Of a DNA stretch of 64,000 nucleotides, positions 26,851 to 35,674 are shown in pieces (the first letter of the stretch is position 1; every line of letters starts with the position of its first letter). The notes under the pieces are model-generated. The model searched no databases and was not told the origin of the DNA. It saw only the letters and a list, made by a program, of their open reading frames with translations. A program made the position numbers and the translations under genes. The stretch lies in assembly GCA_002841625.1 (NCBI GenBank), contig PHAG01000002.1:310001-374000 (forward strand). The letters run 5' to 3'. The DNA comes from Firmicutes bacterium HGW-Firmicutes-1 (lineage in GTDB: Bacteria; Bacillota; Clostridia; Lachnospirales; Vallitaleaceae).

Positions 26851-29606
26851 AACCATTTTTAAAAGCCCTACGTAAAATACTAACTCATAGATTGTTCTTG
26901 CTTAGTGTTATTATACTCTGTATGTTCATTCTTCTGTTTAATAGAATTTTTGAACTTCAAATTGTTCAAGGTGAAATGCTTGAAAACGAATTCAGTTTAA
27001 GTATACTTAAAGAAAGAAAGTTAGAGGGACAGCGTGGAAACATTTATGATCGATATGGATTTCCTTTGGCTGAGAATATAATTGCTTACAATGTGTTATT
27101 GGATGGAAGTATACGTGTTGATAATATGAATCAAATGATTTTTGAACTTTGCCAAATTATTCAACATAGTGGTAATGAAATTGTGAGTGAACTTCCTATT
27201 ACAATAAATGAAGATGGAACTTTTGTTTATACGCAGACAGAGTCTCAAATACTTAAATTTAAAAAGAATATTTTTGTTGGAAACACCTCAGCAGCATTAA
27301 CTTCTACAGAAAAAAACATGATGGCAAATGATATGTTTAAATACCTTAGAGATGAGCTTTTTGAAATTCCAGCAGATATATATACAGATGAAGATGTTTT
27401 ATCAATTTTAAATATTAGATATCCCTTGTGGTTGAATCGGTATACACAATATCAACTTGAAACAGTGGCGATTGACATTAATGACGAAACGCTTGCTAGA
27501 ATAGAAGAAAATATATGGAAATTCCCAGGTGTATCAATTGTAGAAGATCCACTTCGTGTTTATAATGAAGCAAAATATTTTGCTCATATCATTGGATATA
27601 CTGGTACAATAGATGCCACTACTTATGAAGACCTTAAATCACTTGGATATAGTGCGAACGATACCGTTGGTAAAATTGGCATTGAACAAGAGATGGAGGT
27701 TTATCTTAAAGGTAAGAATGGTATCCAAAGAGTTGAGGTTGATAACTTTGGAAGAACGATGAATATATTAGAAACCATAGAGCCAGCAGCGGGTAAAAAT
27801 GTCTATCTTACGATAGATAGAGATTTACAAATGGAGTGTTATAATCTTTTAGAACAAAAACTTGCCTATTTACTTCAAAGTACGTTGAGTATGAATGGTT
27901 ATTCAGGTAAAGATAAAGATGATAAAGTTACTTTAATGAGAGATGTTTTTAGCTCGTTATTTTCGAATAACATTTATTCTATTCAAAAAATTGAAGAATC
28001 AACTGAGGGTGAAAGACAGAGAAGGGTATATAATACATTTTTAACTGCTTATAATGGATTGAAAAATAATATCACAGCCTCATTAAGTGATAACTTAACA
28101 TATCCTACCAAGGAAGATATGAATTATTATACATTTATACTTACAAAGTTAAAAGAAGAGGGTTACCTCTTGGATGGTTATAAGGAATCACCATTATATT
28201 CGAAATTTATGAAAAGTGAAGTATCTTTTAAACAGCTCTTAGAAGAATACGTTACCAATAAATTACTCACGATAGAAAGCTTGGGTATTAAGGATGAACC
28301 TCCCTTTGAAGTTATAAAAGGGATTATATTAAATGAGCACGTTAATTATGTCACCTTCAAAAGAGCAATTTATACTGGTCTCGCAAAAAAAGAGCGTTTT
28401 TCCTATACAGATTTATGTGTAGCACTGGTTGAACAAGGGATTGTAACGACTTCTGAAGATCAACTGAGGAGTTTGAAAAATGGATCGTTAGGTAGCATGG
28501 CATTTATTAAAGATATGATAACTAAGCTCGAATTAACGCCTCAACAACTAGCCCTTGATCCGTGTTCGGGATCTGTTGTTGTAACGGATGTAAATACAGG
28601 TGAGGTGTTAGCAATGGTTAGCTACCCGAGCTATGATAATAATCGTTTGGTTAATAATTTTGATTATGAATATTATTTGAGTTTACTTAATGATCACTCT
28701 AAGCCACTGTTTCCCATGGCAACACAAGGAAAAACTGCTCCAGGATCTACCTATAAAATGGTAGCTGCAATGGCTGCACTTGAAGAAGGAGCTATTGGAG
28801 TTAACGAACATTTTTCTTGTCAAGGTTTATATCAAAAGATAACACCTCATGCAAAGTGCTGGATTTATGATTTGGGAGGGACGCATGGTTCACTAACCGT
28901 ATCAGGTGCATTGGAAGTATCGTGTAATTATTTTTTCTATGATATGGGATATAGATTATCTAAGGATTCAGATAATTCGTATTTAGATATTAGAGGTGTC
29001 AATGCTCTCAATGAATATGCCACATTACTAGGACTGGGTACTAAAACAGGAATTGAGATTGGTGATTCTGATCCAACTTTACCCGTACAAGATGCTGTAC
29101 GTTCTTCTATTGGTCAAACAGCAAACACATATACACCTGTTCAGTTAGCAAGATATGTTTCAACCTTGGCAAACGGTGGTACTAGCTATGAACTAAATGT
29201 TATTGATAAAATTCTCGAAAACAATGGGGCACTATTTTTTGATAAAACGCCAGCTGTTACTTGGAAAAATGATTTCGAGCAAACAAACATCAAAACGATT
29301 CAAGAAGGTATGTATTTAGTTACATCAGGTTCAAGAGGTACTGCAAGAACAATCTTCTCGGGTTTTCCAATTCCTGTAGCTGGCAAAACCGGTACTGCTC
29401 AACAATCGATAACACGACCAGACCATGGGATATTCGTAGGGTATGCACCTTATACGAAACCTGAAATTGGGGTTTCAGTTGTTATTCCTTTTGGTTATGG
29501 TTCTACCGTACCAACAATAGTAGGTAAAGACGTTATCGGAGCATATTATCAAATTGGTGAAGAAAAAATAGATGACGAAGCCTCATTCGACCATATTTTA
29601 GATTAA
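26847..29606 (+). CDS. mrdA: Penicillin-binding protein 2 (elongation transpeptidase) with a large insertion
   Basis: Class B PBP that crosslinks peptidoglycan in lateral growth together with RodA. N-terminal membrane helix (about 15-36), dimerisation/pedestal region beginning RGNIYDRYGFPLAEN, then the transpeptidase domain with SxxK as GSTYK, SxN as SCN and KTG as GKTGTA. At 919 residues it is well above the usual 600-700. Most of the excess lies between ITIDRDLQMECYNLLEQKL and the block CSGSVVVTDVNTGEVLAMV, roughly residues 345-570, as an insertion at the start of the catalytic domain. Similar inserts are known in some Clostridia. Last gene of the mre cluster. Confidence 0.92.
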   Translation: MKPFLKALRKILTHRLFLLSVIILCMFILLFNRIFELQIVQGEMLENEFSLSILKERKLEGQRGNIYDRYGFPLAENIIAYNVLLDGSIRVDNMNQMIFELCQIIQHSGNEIVSELPITINEDGTFVYTQTESQILKFKKNIFVGNTSAALTSTEKNMMANDMFKYLRDELFEIPADIYTDEDVLSILNIRYPLWLNRYTQYQLETVAIDINDETLARIEENIWKFPGVSIVEDPLRVYNEAKYFAHIIGYTGTIDATTYEDLKSLGYSANDTVGKIGIEQEMEVYLKGKNGIQRVEVDNFGRTMNILETIEPAAGKNVYLTIDRDLQMECYNLLEQKLAYLLQSTLSMNGYSGKDKDDKVTLMRDVFSSLFSNNIYSIQKIEESTEGERQRRVYNTFLTAYNGLKNNITASLSDNLTYPTKEDMNYYTFILTKLKEEGYLLDGYKESPLYSKFMKSEVSFKQLLEEYVTNKLLTIESLGIKDEPPFEVIKGIILNEHVNYVTFKRAIYTGLAKKERFSYTDLCVALVEQGIVTTSEDQLRSLKNGSLGSMAFIKDMITKLELTPQQLALDPCSGSVVVTDVNTGEVLAMVSYPSYDNNRLVNNFDYEYYLSLLNDHSKPLFPMATQGKTAPGSTYKMVAAMAALEEGAIGVNEHFSCQGLYQKITPHAKCWIYDLGGTHGSLTVSGALEVSCNYFFYDMGYRLSKDSDNSYLDIRGVNALNEYATLLGLGTKTGIEIGDSDPTLPVQDAVRSSIGQTANTYTPVQLARYVSTLANGGTSYELNVIDKILENNGALFFDKTPAVTWKNDFEQTNIKTIQEGMYLVTSGSRGTARTIFSGFPIPVAGKTGTAQQSITRPDHGIFVGYAPYTKPEIGVSVVIPFGYGSTVPTIVGKDVIGAYYQIGEEKIDDEASFDHILD

Positions 29607-29675
29607 TATATGATATTTAGCTAGATATTTATGAATACTTTATGCTATAATAATACATGTATTGTTTCTCCATTA

Positions 29676-29823
29676 TTTAACCGAATGGAAGAAGTTCCCC
29701 ACTTCTTAAGTGGAGGAACTAATTCCAACATCGGTGGGGGTGTGGGCTCCAACCGATGTGCAAGCGAAGCTTGCATTCGGTTACGAAACCGTAGCGAAGG
29801 CGGAGGTTTTGCAACATTGAATT
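29676..29823 (+). repeat. Multi-hairpin interspersed repeat, copy 1
   Basis: An element of about 148 bases between PBP2 and minC. ACCGAATG (29680-29687) and CATTCGGT (29774-29781) are complementary and enclose three hairpins. These are GTTCCCCACTT/AAGTGGaGGAAC (29694-29719, 11 pairs and one bulged A), ACATCGGT/ACCGATGT (29728-29735 / 29752-29759, with inner G-C pairs), and GCAAGC-GAA-GCTTGC (29760-29774). A fourth region, GAAACC...GGTTTT (about 29785-29810), follows. A diverged inverted copy lies at 51036-51150. The resemblance to structured ends of IS200/IS605-type elements or to a mobile non-coding RNA is inference; it is not coding. Confidence 0.7.
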
Positions 29824-29844
29824 GAATAAAAAGAAGGTACTTAT

Positions 29845-30687
29845 ATGAAAGATGCAATATTAATAAAAGGGAATAAGTATGGATTAACCATTATCATAAA
29901 TGATATGTTTGATATTCGTACAATACAGGAAGCGTTGTATAAAAAACTCAATGATTCTAGAAAGTTTTTCGGATCATCTAAGGTTTCCTTATCGTTTGAA
30001 GGAAAAGCCCTTACAGCTGAAGAACAGAAAACCTTGATTGAAATTGTGCAAAATGCTTCTGACTTAGATATAATATGTATAATGGATTCAACACAAGATA
30101 TTTCCCCTGTGGTTGAAAAAGAGCAGACAACCAACCTTCAGGAAATGGAAAACACAAATAAACATAGTAATGAAAATGAAAGTAGTAATAAACATAGTAA
30201 TGAAATGGAAAGCACAAATAGCAAGAAAAATAAATATGAAATTGAAGTCAAAAGTAGTAAAAGACCTGTAAGTAAAAGTAGTAAGAATAGCAATGATTCT
30301 AGTGTAATGGAAGTGATTCCCGAGAGTGCGGCAATTTTCCACAAAGGTACGCTAAGATCAGGTCAAGAAATTATTGCTAACTCAAGCATTATTATTATGG
30401 GTAATGTACACAACGGTGCATCAGTATCAGCAAAAGGTAATGTAATCGTTATTGGAAAATTAAATGGTTGTGTTCATGCAGGAAAGGATGGTAATGAAAC
30501 CTCCTTTGTTGTTGCATTAAATATGAGTCCAACACAACTACGGATAGCTGATGTATTTGGCCGTTCACCTGATAAGAAAAGTAAAATTATTAGTATTCCA
30601 CAAATAGCTTACGTTGAAGATGAACGTATTATTATTGAAAATATAAACAGGAATATTTACGAAAATTTAAATTTTATTAATAATTAA
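29845..30687 (+). CDS. minC: Septum-site-determining protein MinC
   Basis: FtsZ-polymer inhibitor that blocks polar division. N-terminal domain about 1-85 (KDAILIKGNKYGLTIIIND), a low-complexity linker about 95-150 rich in Asn/Ser/Lys with a decapeptide repeat, and the C-terminal beta-helix domain (about 165-245, HKGTLRSGQEIIANSSII and GNVHNGASVSAKGNVIVIG) that binds MinD. At 280 residues it is longer than the usual 210-240 because of the linker. First of minCDE. Ribosome site AGAAGG. Confidence 0.9.
   Translation: MKDAILIKGNKYGLTIIINDMFDIRTIQEALYKKLNDSRKFFGSSKVSLSFEGKALTAEEQKTLIEIVQNASDLDIICIMDSTQDISPVVEKEQTTNLQEMENTNKHSNENESSNKHSNEMESTNSKKNKYEIEVKSSKRPVSKSSKNSNDSSVMEVIPESAAIFHKGTLRSGQEIIANSSIIIMGNVHNGASVSAKGNVIVIGKLNGCVHAGKDGNETSFVVALNMSPTQLRIADVFGRSPDKKSKIISIPQIAYVEDERIIIENINRNIYENLNFINN
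30157..30216 (+). repeat. Short tandem repeat inside minC
   Basis: The 19 bases AATAAACATAGTAATGAAA occur at 30157-30175 and again at 30187-30205, a 30-base period encoding NKHSNExESx twice. It lengthens the disordered linker between the two MinC domains without shifting frame. Confidence 0.7.
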
Positions 30688-30704
30688 GAAAAGGGGAAAC
30701 ATCC

Positions 30705-31502
30705 ATGAGCGAAGTAATTGTTATTACATCTGGTAAAGGTGGCGTAGGTAAAACAACTACCAGTGCTAATATTGGTACTGGCCTTGCTATGTTAGATAAA
30801 AAAGTTGTTTTATTAGATGCAGATATTGGCCTAAGAAATTTAGACGTAGTTATGGGACTAGAAAACAGAATCGTATACAATGTTATTGATGTAATTGAAG
30901 GAAATTGCAGATTAAAGCAAGCATTAATTAAAGACAAGAAATACCCTAATTTGTTTCTCCTTCCTGCAGCTCAAACAAGGGACAAAGATGCTGTTACCCC
31001 AGAGCAAATGAAGAAATTGTGTGAACATTTGAAAGAGGAATTTGATTTTGTAATTATTGATTGTCCAGCAGGTATTGAGCAAGGGTTCAAAAATGCAATT
31101 GCAGGTGCAGATAAGGCAATCGTTGTTACAACACCAGAAGTATCGGCTATTAGAGATGCTGATAGAATCATTGGTCTATTAGAGGCAAATGATCTTCATC
31201 ATTCTAGATTAATTGTCAATAGAATCCGTGTAGATATGGTAAAACGTGGAGATATGATGACTGTTGATGATGTAATAGAAATATTGGCAATAGACTTAAT
31301 AGGTACTATACCAGACGATGAAAACATCGTAATCTCTACAAATAACGGCGATCCAATCGTGAATAACACTACTTGTCCTTCAGGAAGAGCATATATGAAT
31401 ATTAGCAGAAGGATACTTGGAGAAGAGGTTCCATTTATGGAATTTCACAGTGATAAAGGCCTATTTGGAAAATTAAAGAGTATTATGGGTTTTAATAACT
31501 AA
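30705..31502 (+). CDS. minD: Septum-site-determining ATPase MinD
   Basis: A 265-residue ParA-type ATPase that recruits MinC to the membrane. Deviant Walker A GKGGVGKTTTSANIG (residues 10-24), switch region DADIGLRNLDVVMGLE, and Walker B IDCPAGIEQGF are present. The C-terminus (LFGKLKSIMGF) is an amphipathic membrane-targeting helix. Ribosome site AAAAGGGG; 17 bases after minC. Confidence 0.96.
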   Translation: MSEVIVITSGKGGVGKTTTSANIGTGLAMLDKKVVLLDADIGLRNLDVVMGLENRIVYNVIDVIEGNCRLKQALIKDKKYPNLFLLPAAQTRDKDAVTPEQMKKLCEHLKEEFDFVIIDCPAGIEQGFKNAIAGADKAIVVTTPEVSAIRDADRIIGLLEANDLHHSRLIVNRIRVDMVKRGDMMTVDDVIEILAIDLIGTIPDDENIVISTNNGDPIVNNTTCPSGRAYMNISRRILGEEVPFMEFHSDKGLFGKLKSIMGFNN

Positions 31503-31517
31503 AAAGGGGGGAGTCCA

Positions 31518-31793
31518 GTGGGTATTTTCAGTAAGAAAACATCTAAAACTGTAGCAAAGGATAGACTTAAACTTGTATTAATCCATGATCGTGCAAATTG
31601 CTCGTCAGAAATATTAGAAATGATTAAGACGGATATCCTTCATGTGATAAATAAGTATATGGAAGTTGAAGAACAAGGCTTAGAAGTAAGGATTGGAACG
31701 ACAAAATCAGACAGAAACAATACACAAGTACCAGTCTTATACGCCAATATTCCAATTAGAAATATGAGAAGCTCTGGTATAAAACAATATTAG
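31518..31793 (+). CDS. minE: Cell division topological specificity factor MinE
   Basis: A 91-residue protein that stimulates MinD and drives pole-to-pole oscillation. N-terminal membrane-active part, anti-MinCD helix KDRLKLVLIHDRANCSSEIL, and C-terminal dimerisation strands. Its presence indicates an oscillating Min system rather than the DivIVA/MinJ type, although a DivIVA homologue is also encoded at 40355. GTG start with GGGGGG upstream. Confidence 0.93.
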   Translation: MGIFSKKTSKTVAKDRLKLVLIHDRANCSSEILEMIKTDILHVINKYMEVEEQGLEVRIGTTKSDRNNTQVPVLYANIPIRNMRSSGIKQY

Positions 31794-31805
31794 AAAGAGG
31801 TCTAT

Positions 31806-32933
31806 ATGTTTCGTGAATATGATTTTAGAAGATTAGATATATTCTTTATCGTGCTAATTATTGCTTTAACAATTATTGGCGTTATTGCTATAAAAAGTGC
31901 AACTATGTCAAATATCCACGACGGAACAGATATATTTGTTAAAAAGCAAATAATTGGATTGGTTTCTGGTTTTGTGATAATGATTATTGTGGCTTTAATA
32001 GACTACCGCTTTATTAGTAAGTTTTATTGGCCAATTTATATTTTAAATATCGTACTTTTGGTTTCAGTTATCTTTTTTGGTAGAACTGTAAATAATGCTA
32101 CAAGATGGATTAGTATTGGTGGTTTTAATCTTCAACCATCGGAGTTTTGCAAAATATTTCTTATTATTTTTTTAGCGAAACTGATTGATAAAAACAAAGA
32201 AAGAATCAATAAGCCAATATTTTTGGTTTTTATGATTGGACTAATCAGTTTACCAATGTATTTGATTTATAAGCAACCAAACTTATCTACAAGTTTGGTT
32301 ATCATTGCAATCTTTGGCGTAATTCTATTTATATCAGGATTAAGCTATAAATATATAATTGGAACAATTGCTATTCTTATTCCTTGCTTTATTATTGGAT
32401 TTTGGTATATACAACAACCGAACCAGATCCTATTAGAAGATTATCAAGTGAAGCGAATAATGACAGCAGTATATCCTGAAAAAGCTGAAACCTCAGACAA
32501 ATTTCAGACCAACAATTCAATTCAAGCAATTGGATCAGGTAAGCTATTTGGCAAAGGACTTTATCAAGGCAAATTAAATCAATATAATTATTTGCCTGAA
32601 CCTCAAACAGATTTCATATATTCTATTGTTGGTGAAGAATTTGGCTTTGTTGGGTGTAGTACGATTCTAACACTATTACTGGTTTTAATTATGAGGTGTT
32701 TATGGATTGCAAAGGATACAAAAGACCTATCAGCAACTATAATGGTTATTGGCTTTGTTACCATTATTTCGTTTCAAACTTTTATTAATGTTGGAGTAGT
32801 AACTGGTATTCTTCCTAATACGGGAATTCCCTTGCCATTTATTAGTTATGGAATTAGTTCTCTATGGTCAAATATGATAGGTGCGGGATTAGTTCTTAAC
32901 ATAAGTATGCAACGAAAAGCTATATATTATTAG
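31806..32933 (+). CDS. rodA: RodA peptidoglycan glycosyltransferase (SEDS family)
   Basis: A 375-residue, about ten-helix membrane polymerase that works with PBP2 in side-wall growth. SEDS motifs include RWISIGGFNLQPSEFCKI, the glycosyltransferase loop DFIYSIVGEEFGFVG and the ending TGIPLPFISYGISSL. Its position in the min cluster rather than beside PBP2 is common in Clostridia and argues for RodA rather than FtsW. Ribosome site AGAGG. Confidence 0.9.
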   Translation: MFREYDFRRLDIFFIVLIIALTIIGVIAIKSATMSNIHDGTDIFVKKQIIGLVSGFVIMIIVALIDYRFISKFYWPIYILNIVLLVSVIFFGRTVNNATRWISIGGFNLQPSEFCKIFLIIFLAKLIDKNKERINKPIFLVFMIGLISLPMYLIYKQPNLSTSLVIIAIFGVILFISGLSYKYIIGTIAILIPCFIIGFWYIQQPNQILLEDYQVKRIMTAVYPEKAETSDKFQTNNSIQAIGSGKLFGKGLYQGKLNQYNYLPEPQTDFIYSIVGEEFGFVGCSTILTLLLVLIMRCLWIAKDTKDLSATIMVIGFVTIISFQTFINVGVVTGILPNTGIPLPFISYGISSLWSNMIGAGLVLNISMQRKAIYY

Positions 32934-32951
32934 AATGAAAGGGGTTTTAGG

Positions 32952-33347
32952 ATGAACATCGGATTGGTAGCCCATGATAATAAAAAGAAGCTCATGCAAA
33001 ATTTATGTATTGCCTACAGAAATATTTTGAGCAAACATGAATTATTTGCTACTGGTACAACGGGTAGATTGATTGAAGAAGTAACCAACCTTTCTATTCA
33101 TAAATATTTAGCTGGACATTTGGGAGGTCAACAACAATTAGGCTCACAAATAGCGCATAATCAAATAGATGTTGTGATTTTTTTAAGAGATCCGTTATCT
33201 CAGAAACAACATGAACCAGATCCAGCTTCCGTTATACGTTTATGCGACATTCACAATATTCCAATTGCAACTAATTTGGCTACTGCTGAACTACTTATTA
33301 AAGCATTAGAAAGAGGAGATTTAGATTGGAGAAATGTTCTAAAATAG
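32952..33347 (+). CDS. mgsA: Methylglyoxal synthase
   Basis: A 131-residue cytoplasmic enzyme that converts dihydroxyacetone phosphate to methylglyoxal and phosphate, a bypass used when phosphate is scarce. Conserved segments: LVAHDNKK at the start, FATGTTGRLIEE, GHLGGQQQLGSQIA, and IFLRDPLSQKQHEPD containing the catalytic Asp and a substrate-binding His. Last gene of the min-rodA operon, followed by a terminator. Confidence 0.94.
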   Translation: MNIGLVAHDNKKKLMQNLCIAYRNILSKHELFATGTTGRLIEEVTNLSIHKYLAGHLGGQQQLGSQIAHNQIDVVIFLRDPLSQKQHEPDPASVIRLCDIHNIPIATNLATAELLIKALERGDLDWRNVLK

Positions 33348-33398
33348 TGAGATAGAAACTAAACTATAATCAGGAAGGTTTGTTAATTGATAACAACA

Positions 33399-33430
33399 AA
33401 GCCATTATCCAATAGGATAATGGCTTATTA
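33399..33430 (+). terminator. Terminator after mgsA
   Basis: Perfect 12-base stem AAGCCATTATCC (33399-33410) / GGATAATGGCTT (33415-33426) with loop AATA, then ATTAAT. The T run is weak on the plus strand, so it may serve as a bidirectional stop between convergent genes. Confidence 0.7.
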
Positions 33431-33528
33431 ATGTGCAATAACATAAACAAAAAGCTTTAAAAAATGTAAAACACTACAAGAATACGATTAATACGTTGTT
33501 TTGATTTTTCTTATTCTGGCCGATTTTC

Positions 33529-33945
33529 TTATGCTACAATGAATTCTTTCATAAAATCAGGCAATAAATTCGTGTCACAATTAACGCTGAAAATAAATCT
33601 AACATCAAACTTATCTGAAAGAGTTTTTAACTTATCAATTAACTCATATGACGAATGAATGTCATTCACATGAGCTAAACGTAATAAGCCATCTGCATAA
33701 ATTTCCGAAATATCATTGTCTTCAGAGAGTATACCGCACATGAAACCAAAAAACTCTTTGTAGTCAGTGATTGGATATTCAGAAATATTGGTATAACGGA
33801 TTTGATGCTTTAAATGAAGCATATGACTGCTATCACCATCTAGATAAACAATATGCCCATCTGTTAAATTAACTGCTTCATTTGCCATCTTTATTAAGCT
33901 TTTTGTTTTCCCTTCCCCAGTATCACCTGCAACTAAACGTATCAT
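33529..33945 (-). CDS. Small P-loop protein of unknown function
   Basis: A 138-residue protein. The N-terminus VAGDTGEGKTKSL (about residues 5-17) is a Walker-A-like loop, and IVYLDGDS follows, but the protein is too short for a complete known NTPase class. The C-terminal FIFSVNCDT stretch resembles a core beta strand. It has a strong ribosome site (AAGGAGGAG before ATG). Similar short clostridial proteins are sometimes labelled PilT-like; I see no twitching-motility context. It is convergent with mgsA and co-oriented with the DUF378 gene. Confidence 0.65.
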   Translation of the reverse strand: MIRLVAGDTGEGKTKSLIKMANEAVNLTDGHIVYLDGDSSHMLHLKHQIRYTNISEYPITDYKEFFGFMCGILSEDNDISEIYADGLLRLAHVNDIHSSYELIDKLKTLSDKFDVRFIFSVNCDTNLLPDFMKEFIVA

Positions 33946-34094
33946 AGTAATCTCCTCCTTATAGAATGGTAATTAAAAACAAATTAATGTACATAGAGTA
34001 TATATTCCATAAGAAATTAATTTATCCTTTTTATAAATTGAAAATTAATTTCTTATTTCCTAGAAAAAGCTGATTGTCTTCACGAAACGAAACA

Positions 34095-34132
34095 TAGAAA
34101 AAAACGTTATTCTATTATATTTAGAATAACGT
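34095..34132 (-). terminator. Terminator of the DUF378 gene
   Basis: On the minus strand an 11-base perfect stem (ACGTTATTCTA 34104-34114 / TAGAATAACGT 34122-34132) is followed by a run of seven or more T. It lies just after the stop codon of the 34140-34349 gene. Confidence 0.85.
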
Positions 34133-34139
34133 CATAAAA

Positions 34140-34349
34140 TTATACTTCGTTTCTAATTCTATTGAAAAATGTCAATCCATATAGTGCTGCTAAGCCGACA
34201 AGAGCATAAACAATACGGCTACCAGCAGTATCCATTCCGCCAAAAATTGCAGCAACTAAATCAAATCTAAAGAACCCAATTAATCCCCAGTTGATAGCAC
34301 CTATTATTATTAAGGTTAATGCAATTATGTCAACAGGTTTTGTATTCAT
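34140..34349 (-). CDS. DUF378 small membrane protein
   Basis: A 69-residue protein with two membrane helices (about 8-27 and 43-61). The segment LTLIIIGAINWGLIGFFRFD followed by the conserved Gly-Gly and RIVYALVGLAALYGL is the DUF378 signature. Function unknown. Ribosome site AAGGAGGA; single-gene unit with its own terminator. Divergent from the peptidase gene at 34516. Confidence 0.85.
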   Translation of the reverse strand: MNTKPVDIIALTLIIIGAINWGLIGFFRFDLVAAIFGGMDTAGSRIVYALVGLAALYGLTFFNRIRNEV

Positions 34350-34463
34350 GAAAATCCTCCTTAAACAATTAGATTATAATTATCTATTAAATTCATAAAC
34401 ATAGTCTATGCATTTTTTGAATAAATACAATGCTAAATTATGGAAATGAAATTTAAGGATTAT

Positions 34464-34492
34464 TAGACAAGGATACTGTAATAAAATATATT
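34464..34492 (+). promoter_or_regulatory. Promoter of the LysM-M14 peptidase gene
   Basis: TAGACA (34464-34469), 17 bases, TATATT (34487-34492), one mismatch in each box. Predicted start near 34499, just ahead of AAGAGG and the ATG at 34516. Confidence 0.5.
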
Positions 34493-34515
34493 ATAACAAT
34501 ACTAAGAGGTCAAGA

Positions 34516-35595
34516 ATGAAAGAAGATGCAAATCGTTTTTATACAACCCATAAAATTATTGAAGGTGAAACGTTAAATGATATCGTAAAAGAATACGATT
34601 CAACAGTTACAAGTGTTCTTACAGCAAATCAACTTATAAATCCATTTATGCTTGAAAAAAATTCAACTATTGTTGTACCAATACAGAGAGAAGTTGTTAT
34701 GACGCAAACTTCCTATGATTACGTGCGATATAAGAATGACTTAATGCACTTAAAAGCGCTTTATCCATTTCTTGAGGTTGAAACAATAGGCTTAAGTGTT
34801 GATGGAAGAGATATTTACAGTATAACCTTCGGAGAAGGAAAAAATACTGTCATGTTCAATGGAGCTCATCATGGAAATGAATGGATTACATCACTATTAT
34901 TAATGAAATGGTTAGAGAATATTTGCTATGCATTCTCTTTAAAAGGAAGCATTCGAGGATATTCGATTCGAGATTTATTTGACGAAACTAGAATTGTTCT
35001 TATCCCAATGGTAAATCCTGATGGAGTAGAAATCGTTGTGAATGGATTAAATAATATTGGAAATAATGCACAAAAAATAATGAGAATGAATGGTGGGCGT
35101 GATGATTTTAATTTATGGAAAGCAAATGCCAATGGAGTAGACTTAAATAGAAATTATCCTGCCGGATGGCGTGAATACAAAAAAATCGAACGACAATTAA
35201 ATATTTATTCACCAGGTCCTAGTAAATATGCAGGAATGAAACCACTTTCAGAGCCAGAAGCAAGATGTATGGCGAATTTCACAATGCGTATGGAGCCAAG
35301 ATTAACCTTGTCTTTTCATTCCCAGGGTGAAGTAATATATTGGCAGTATTTAGGAAGAGGTGCTGCAGATAGTTTATATATTGGTAAAGAACTATCAAAA
35401 GCATGTGGTTATAAACTTGAATATGAAGATTGGTTTGAAGCTTTTGCAGGCTATAAGGATTGGTTTATACATCACTTTTCAAAGCCTGGGTTTACCATTG
35501 AGGTTGGTTTAGGTGTTAATCCGCTTCATGTAGATCAATTTGATTCAATATATGAAAGAACCGAAGAACTAATGCTCCTTGCCTCAATAATCTAG
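34516..35595 (+). CDS. LysM-containing M14 zinc carboxypeptidase (gamma-D-Glu-diamino acid endopeptidase-like)
   Basis: A 359-residue peptidase. A LysM module (about 10-55, HKIIEGETLNDIVKEYDST) should bind peptidoglycan and precedes an M14 domain with the first zinc motif GAHHGNEW (HxxE), NPDGVE and RNYPAGW substrate segments, the third zinc ligand in LSFHSQGEVIYW, and the catalytic Glu in FTIEVGLG. Relatives cut gamma-D-Glu-meso-DAP bonds in wall peptides. No signal peptide is visible, so it may act on recycled muropeptides in the cytoplasm or, as with sporulation enzymes, in a special compartment. Confidence 0.85.
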   Translation: MKEDANRFYTTHKIIEGETLNDIVKEYDSTVTSVLTANQLINPFMLEKNSTIVVPIQREVVMTQTSYDYVRYKNDLMHLKALYPFLEVETIGLSVDGRDIYSITFGEGKNTVMFNGAHHGNEWITSLLLMKWLENICYAFSLKGSIRGYSIRDLFDETRIVLIPMVNPDGVEIVVNGLNNIGNNAQKIMRMNGGRDDFNLWKANANGVDLNRNYPAGWREYKKIERQLNIYSPGPSKYAGMKPLSEPEARCMANFTMRMEPRLTLSFHSQGEVIYWQYLGRGAADSLYIGKELSKACGYKLEYEDWFEAFAGYKDWFIHHFSKPGFTIEVGLGVNPLHVDQFDSIYERTEELMLLASII

Positions 35596-35674
35596 ATTCA
35601 TCTAGTATTCAATGAGCAAATATGATAATATAATATTGATTACAATATACATACAATTAGAAAGTTGGGAAGAA

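Noticed and set aside
29631-29825. 64-codon plus-strand ORF and a 70-codon minus-strand ORF overlapping repeat copy 1
   Set aside because: Both run through the hairpin element, lack ribosome sites, and their peptides simply read the palindromes.
33380-33396. TTGTTAATTGATAACAA, another Rex-like inverted repeat
   Set aside because: Spacing is 3 instead of 4 and it lies after mgsA, immediately before a terminator, with no promoter.
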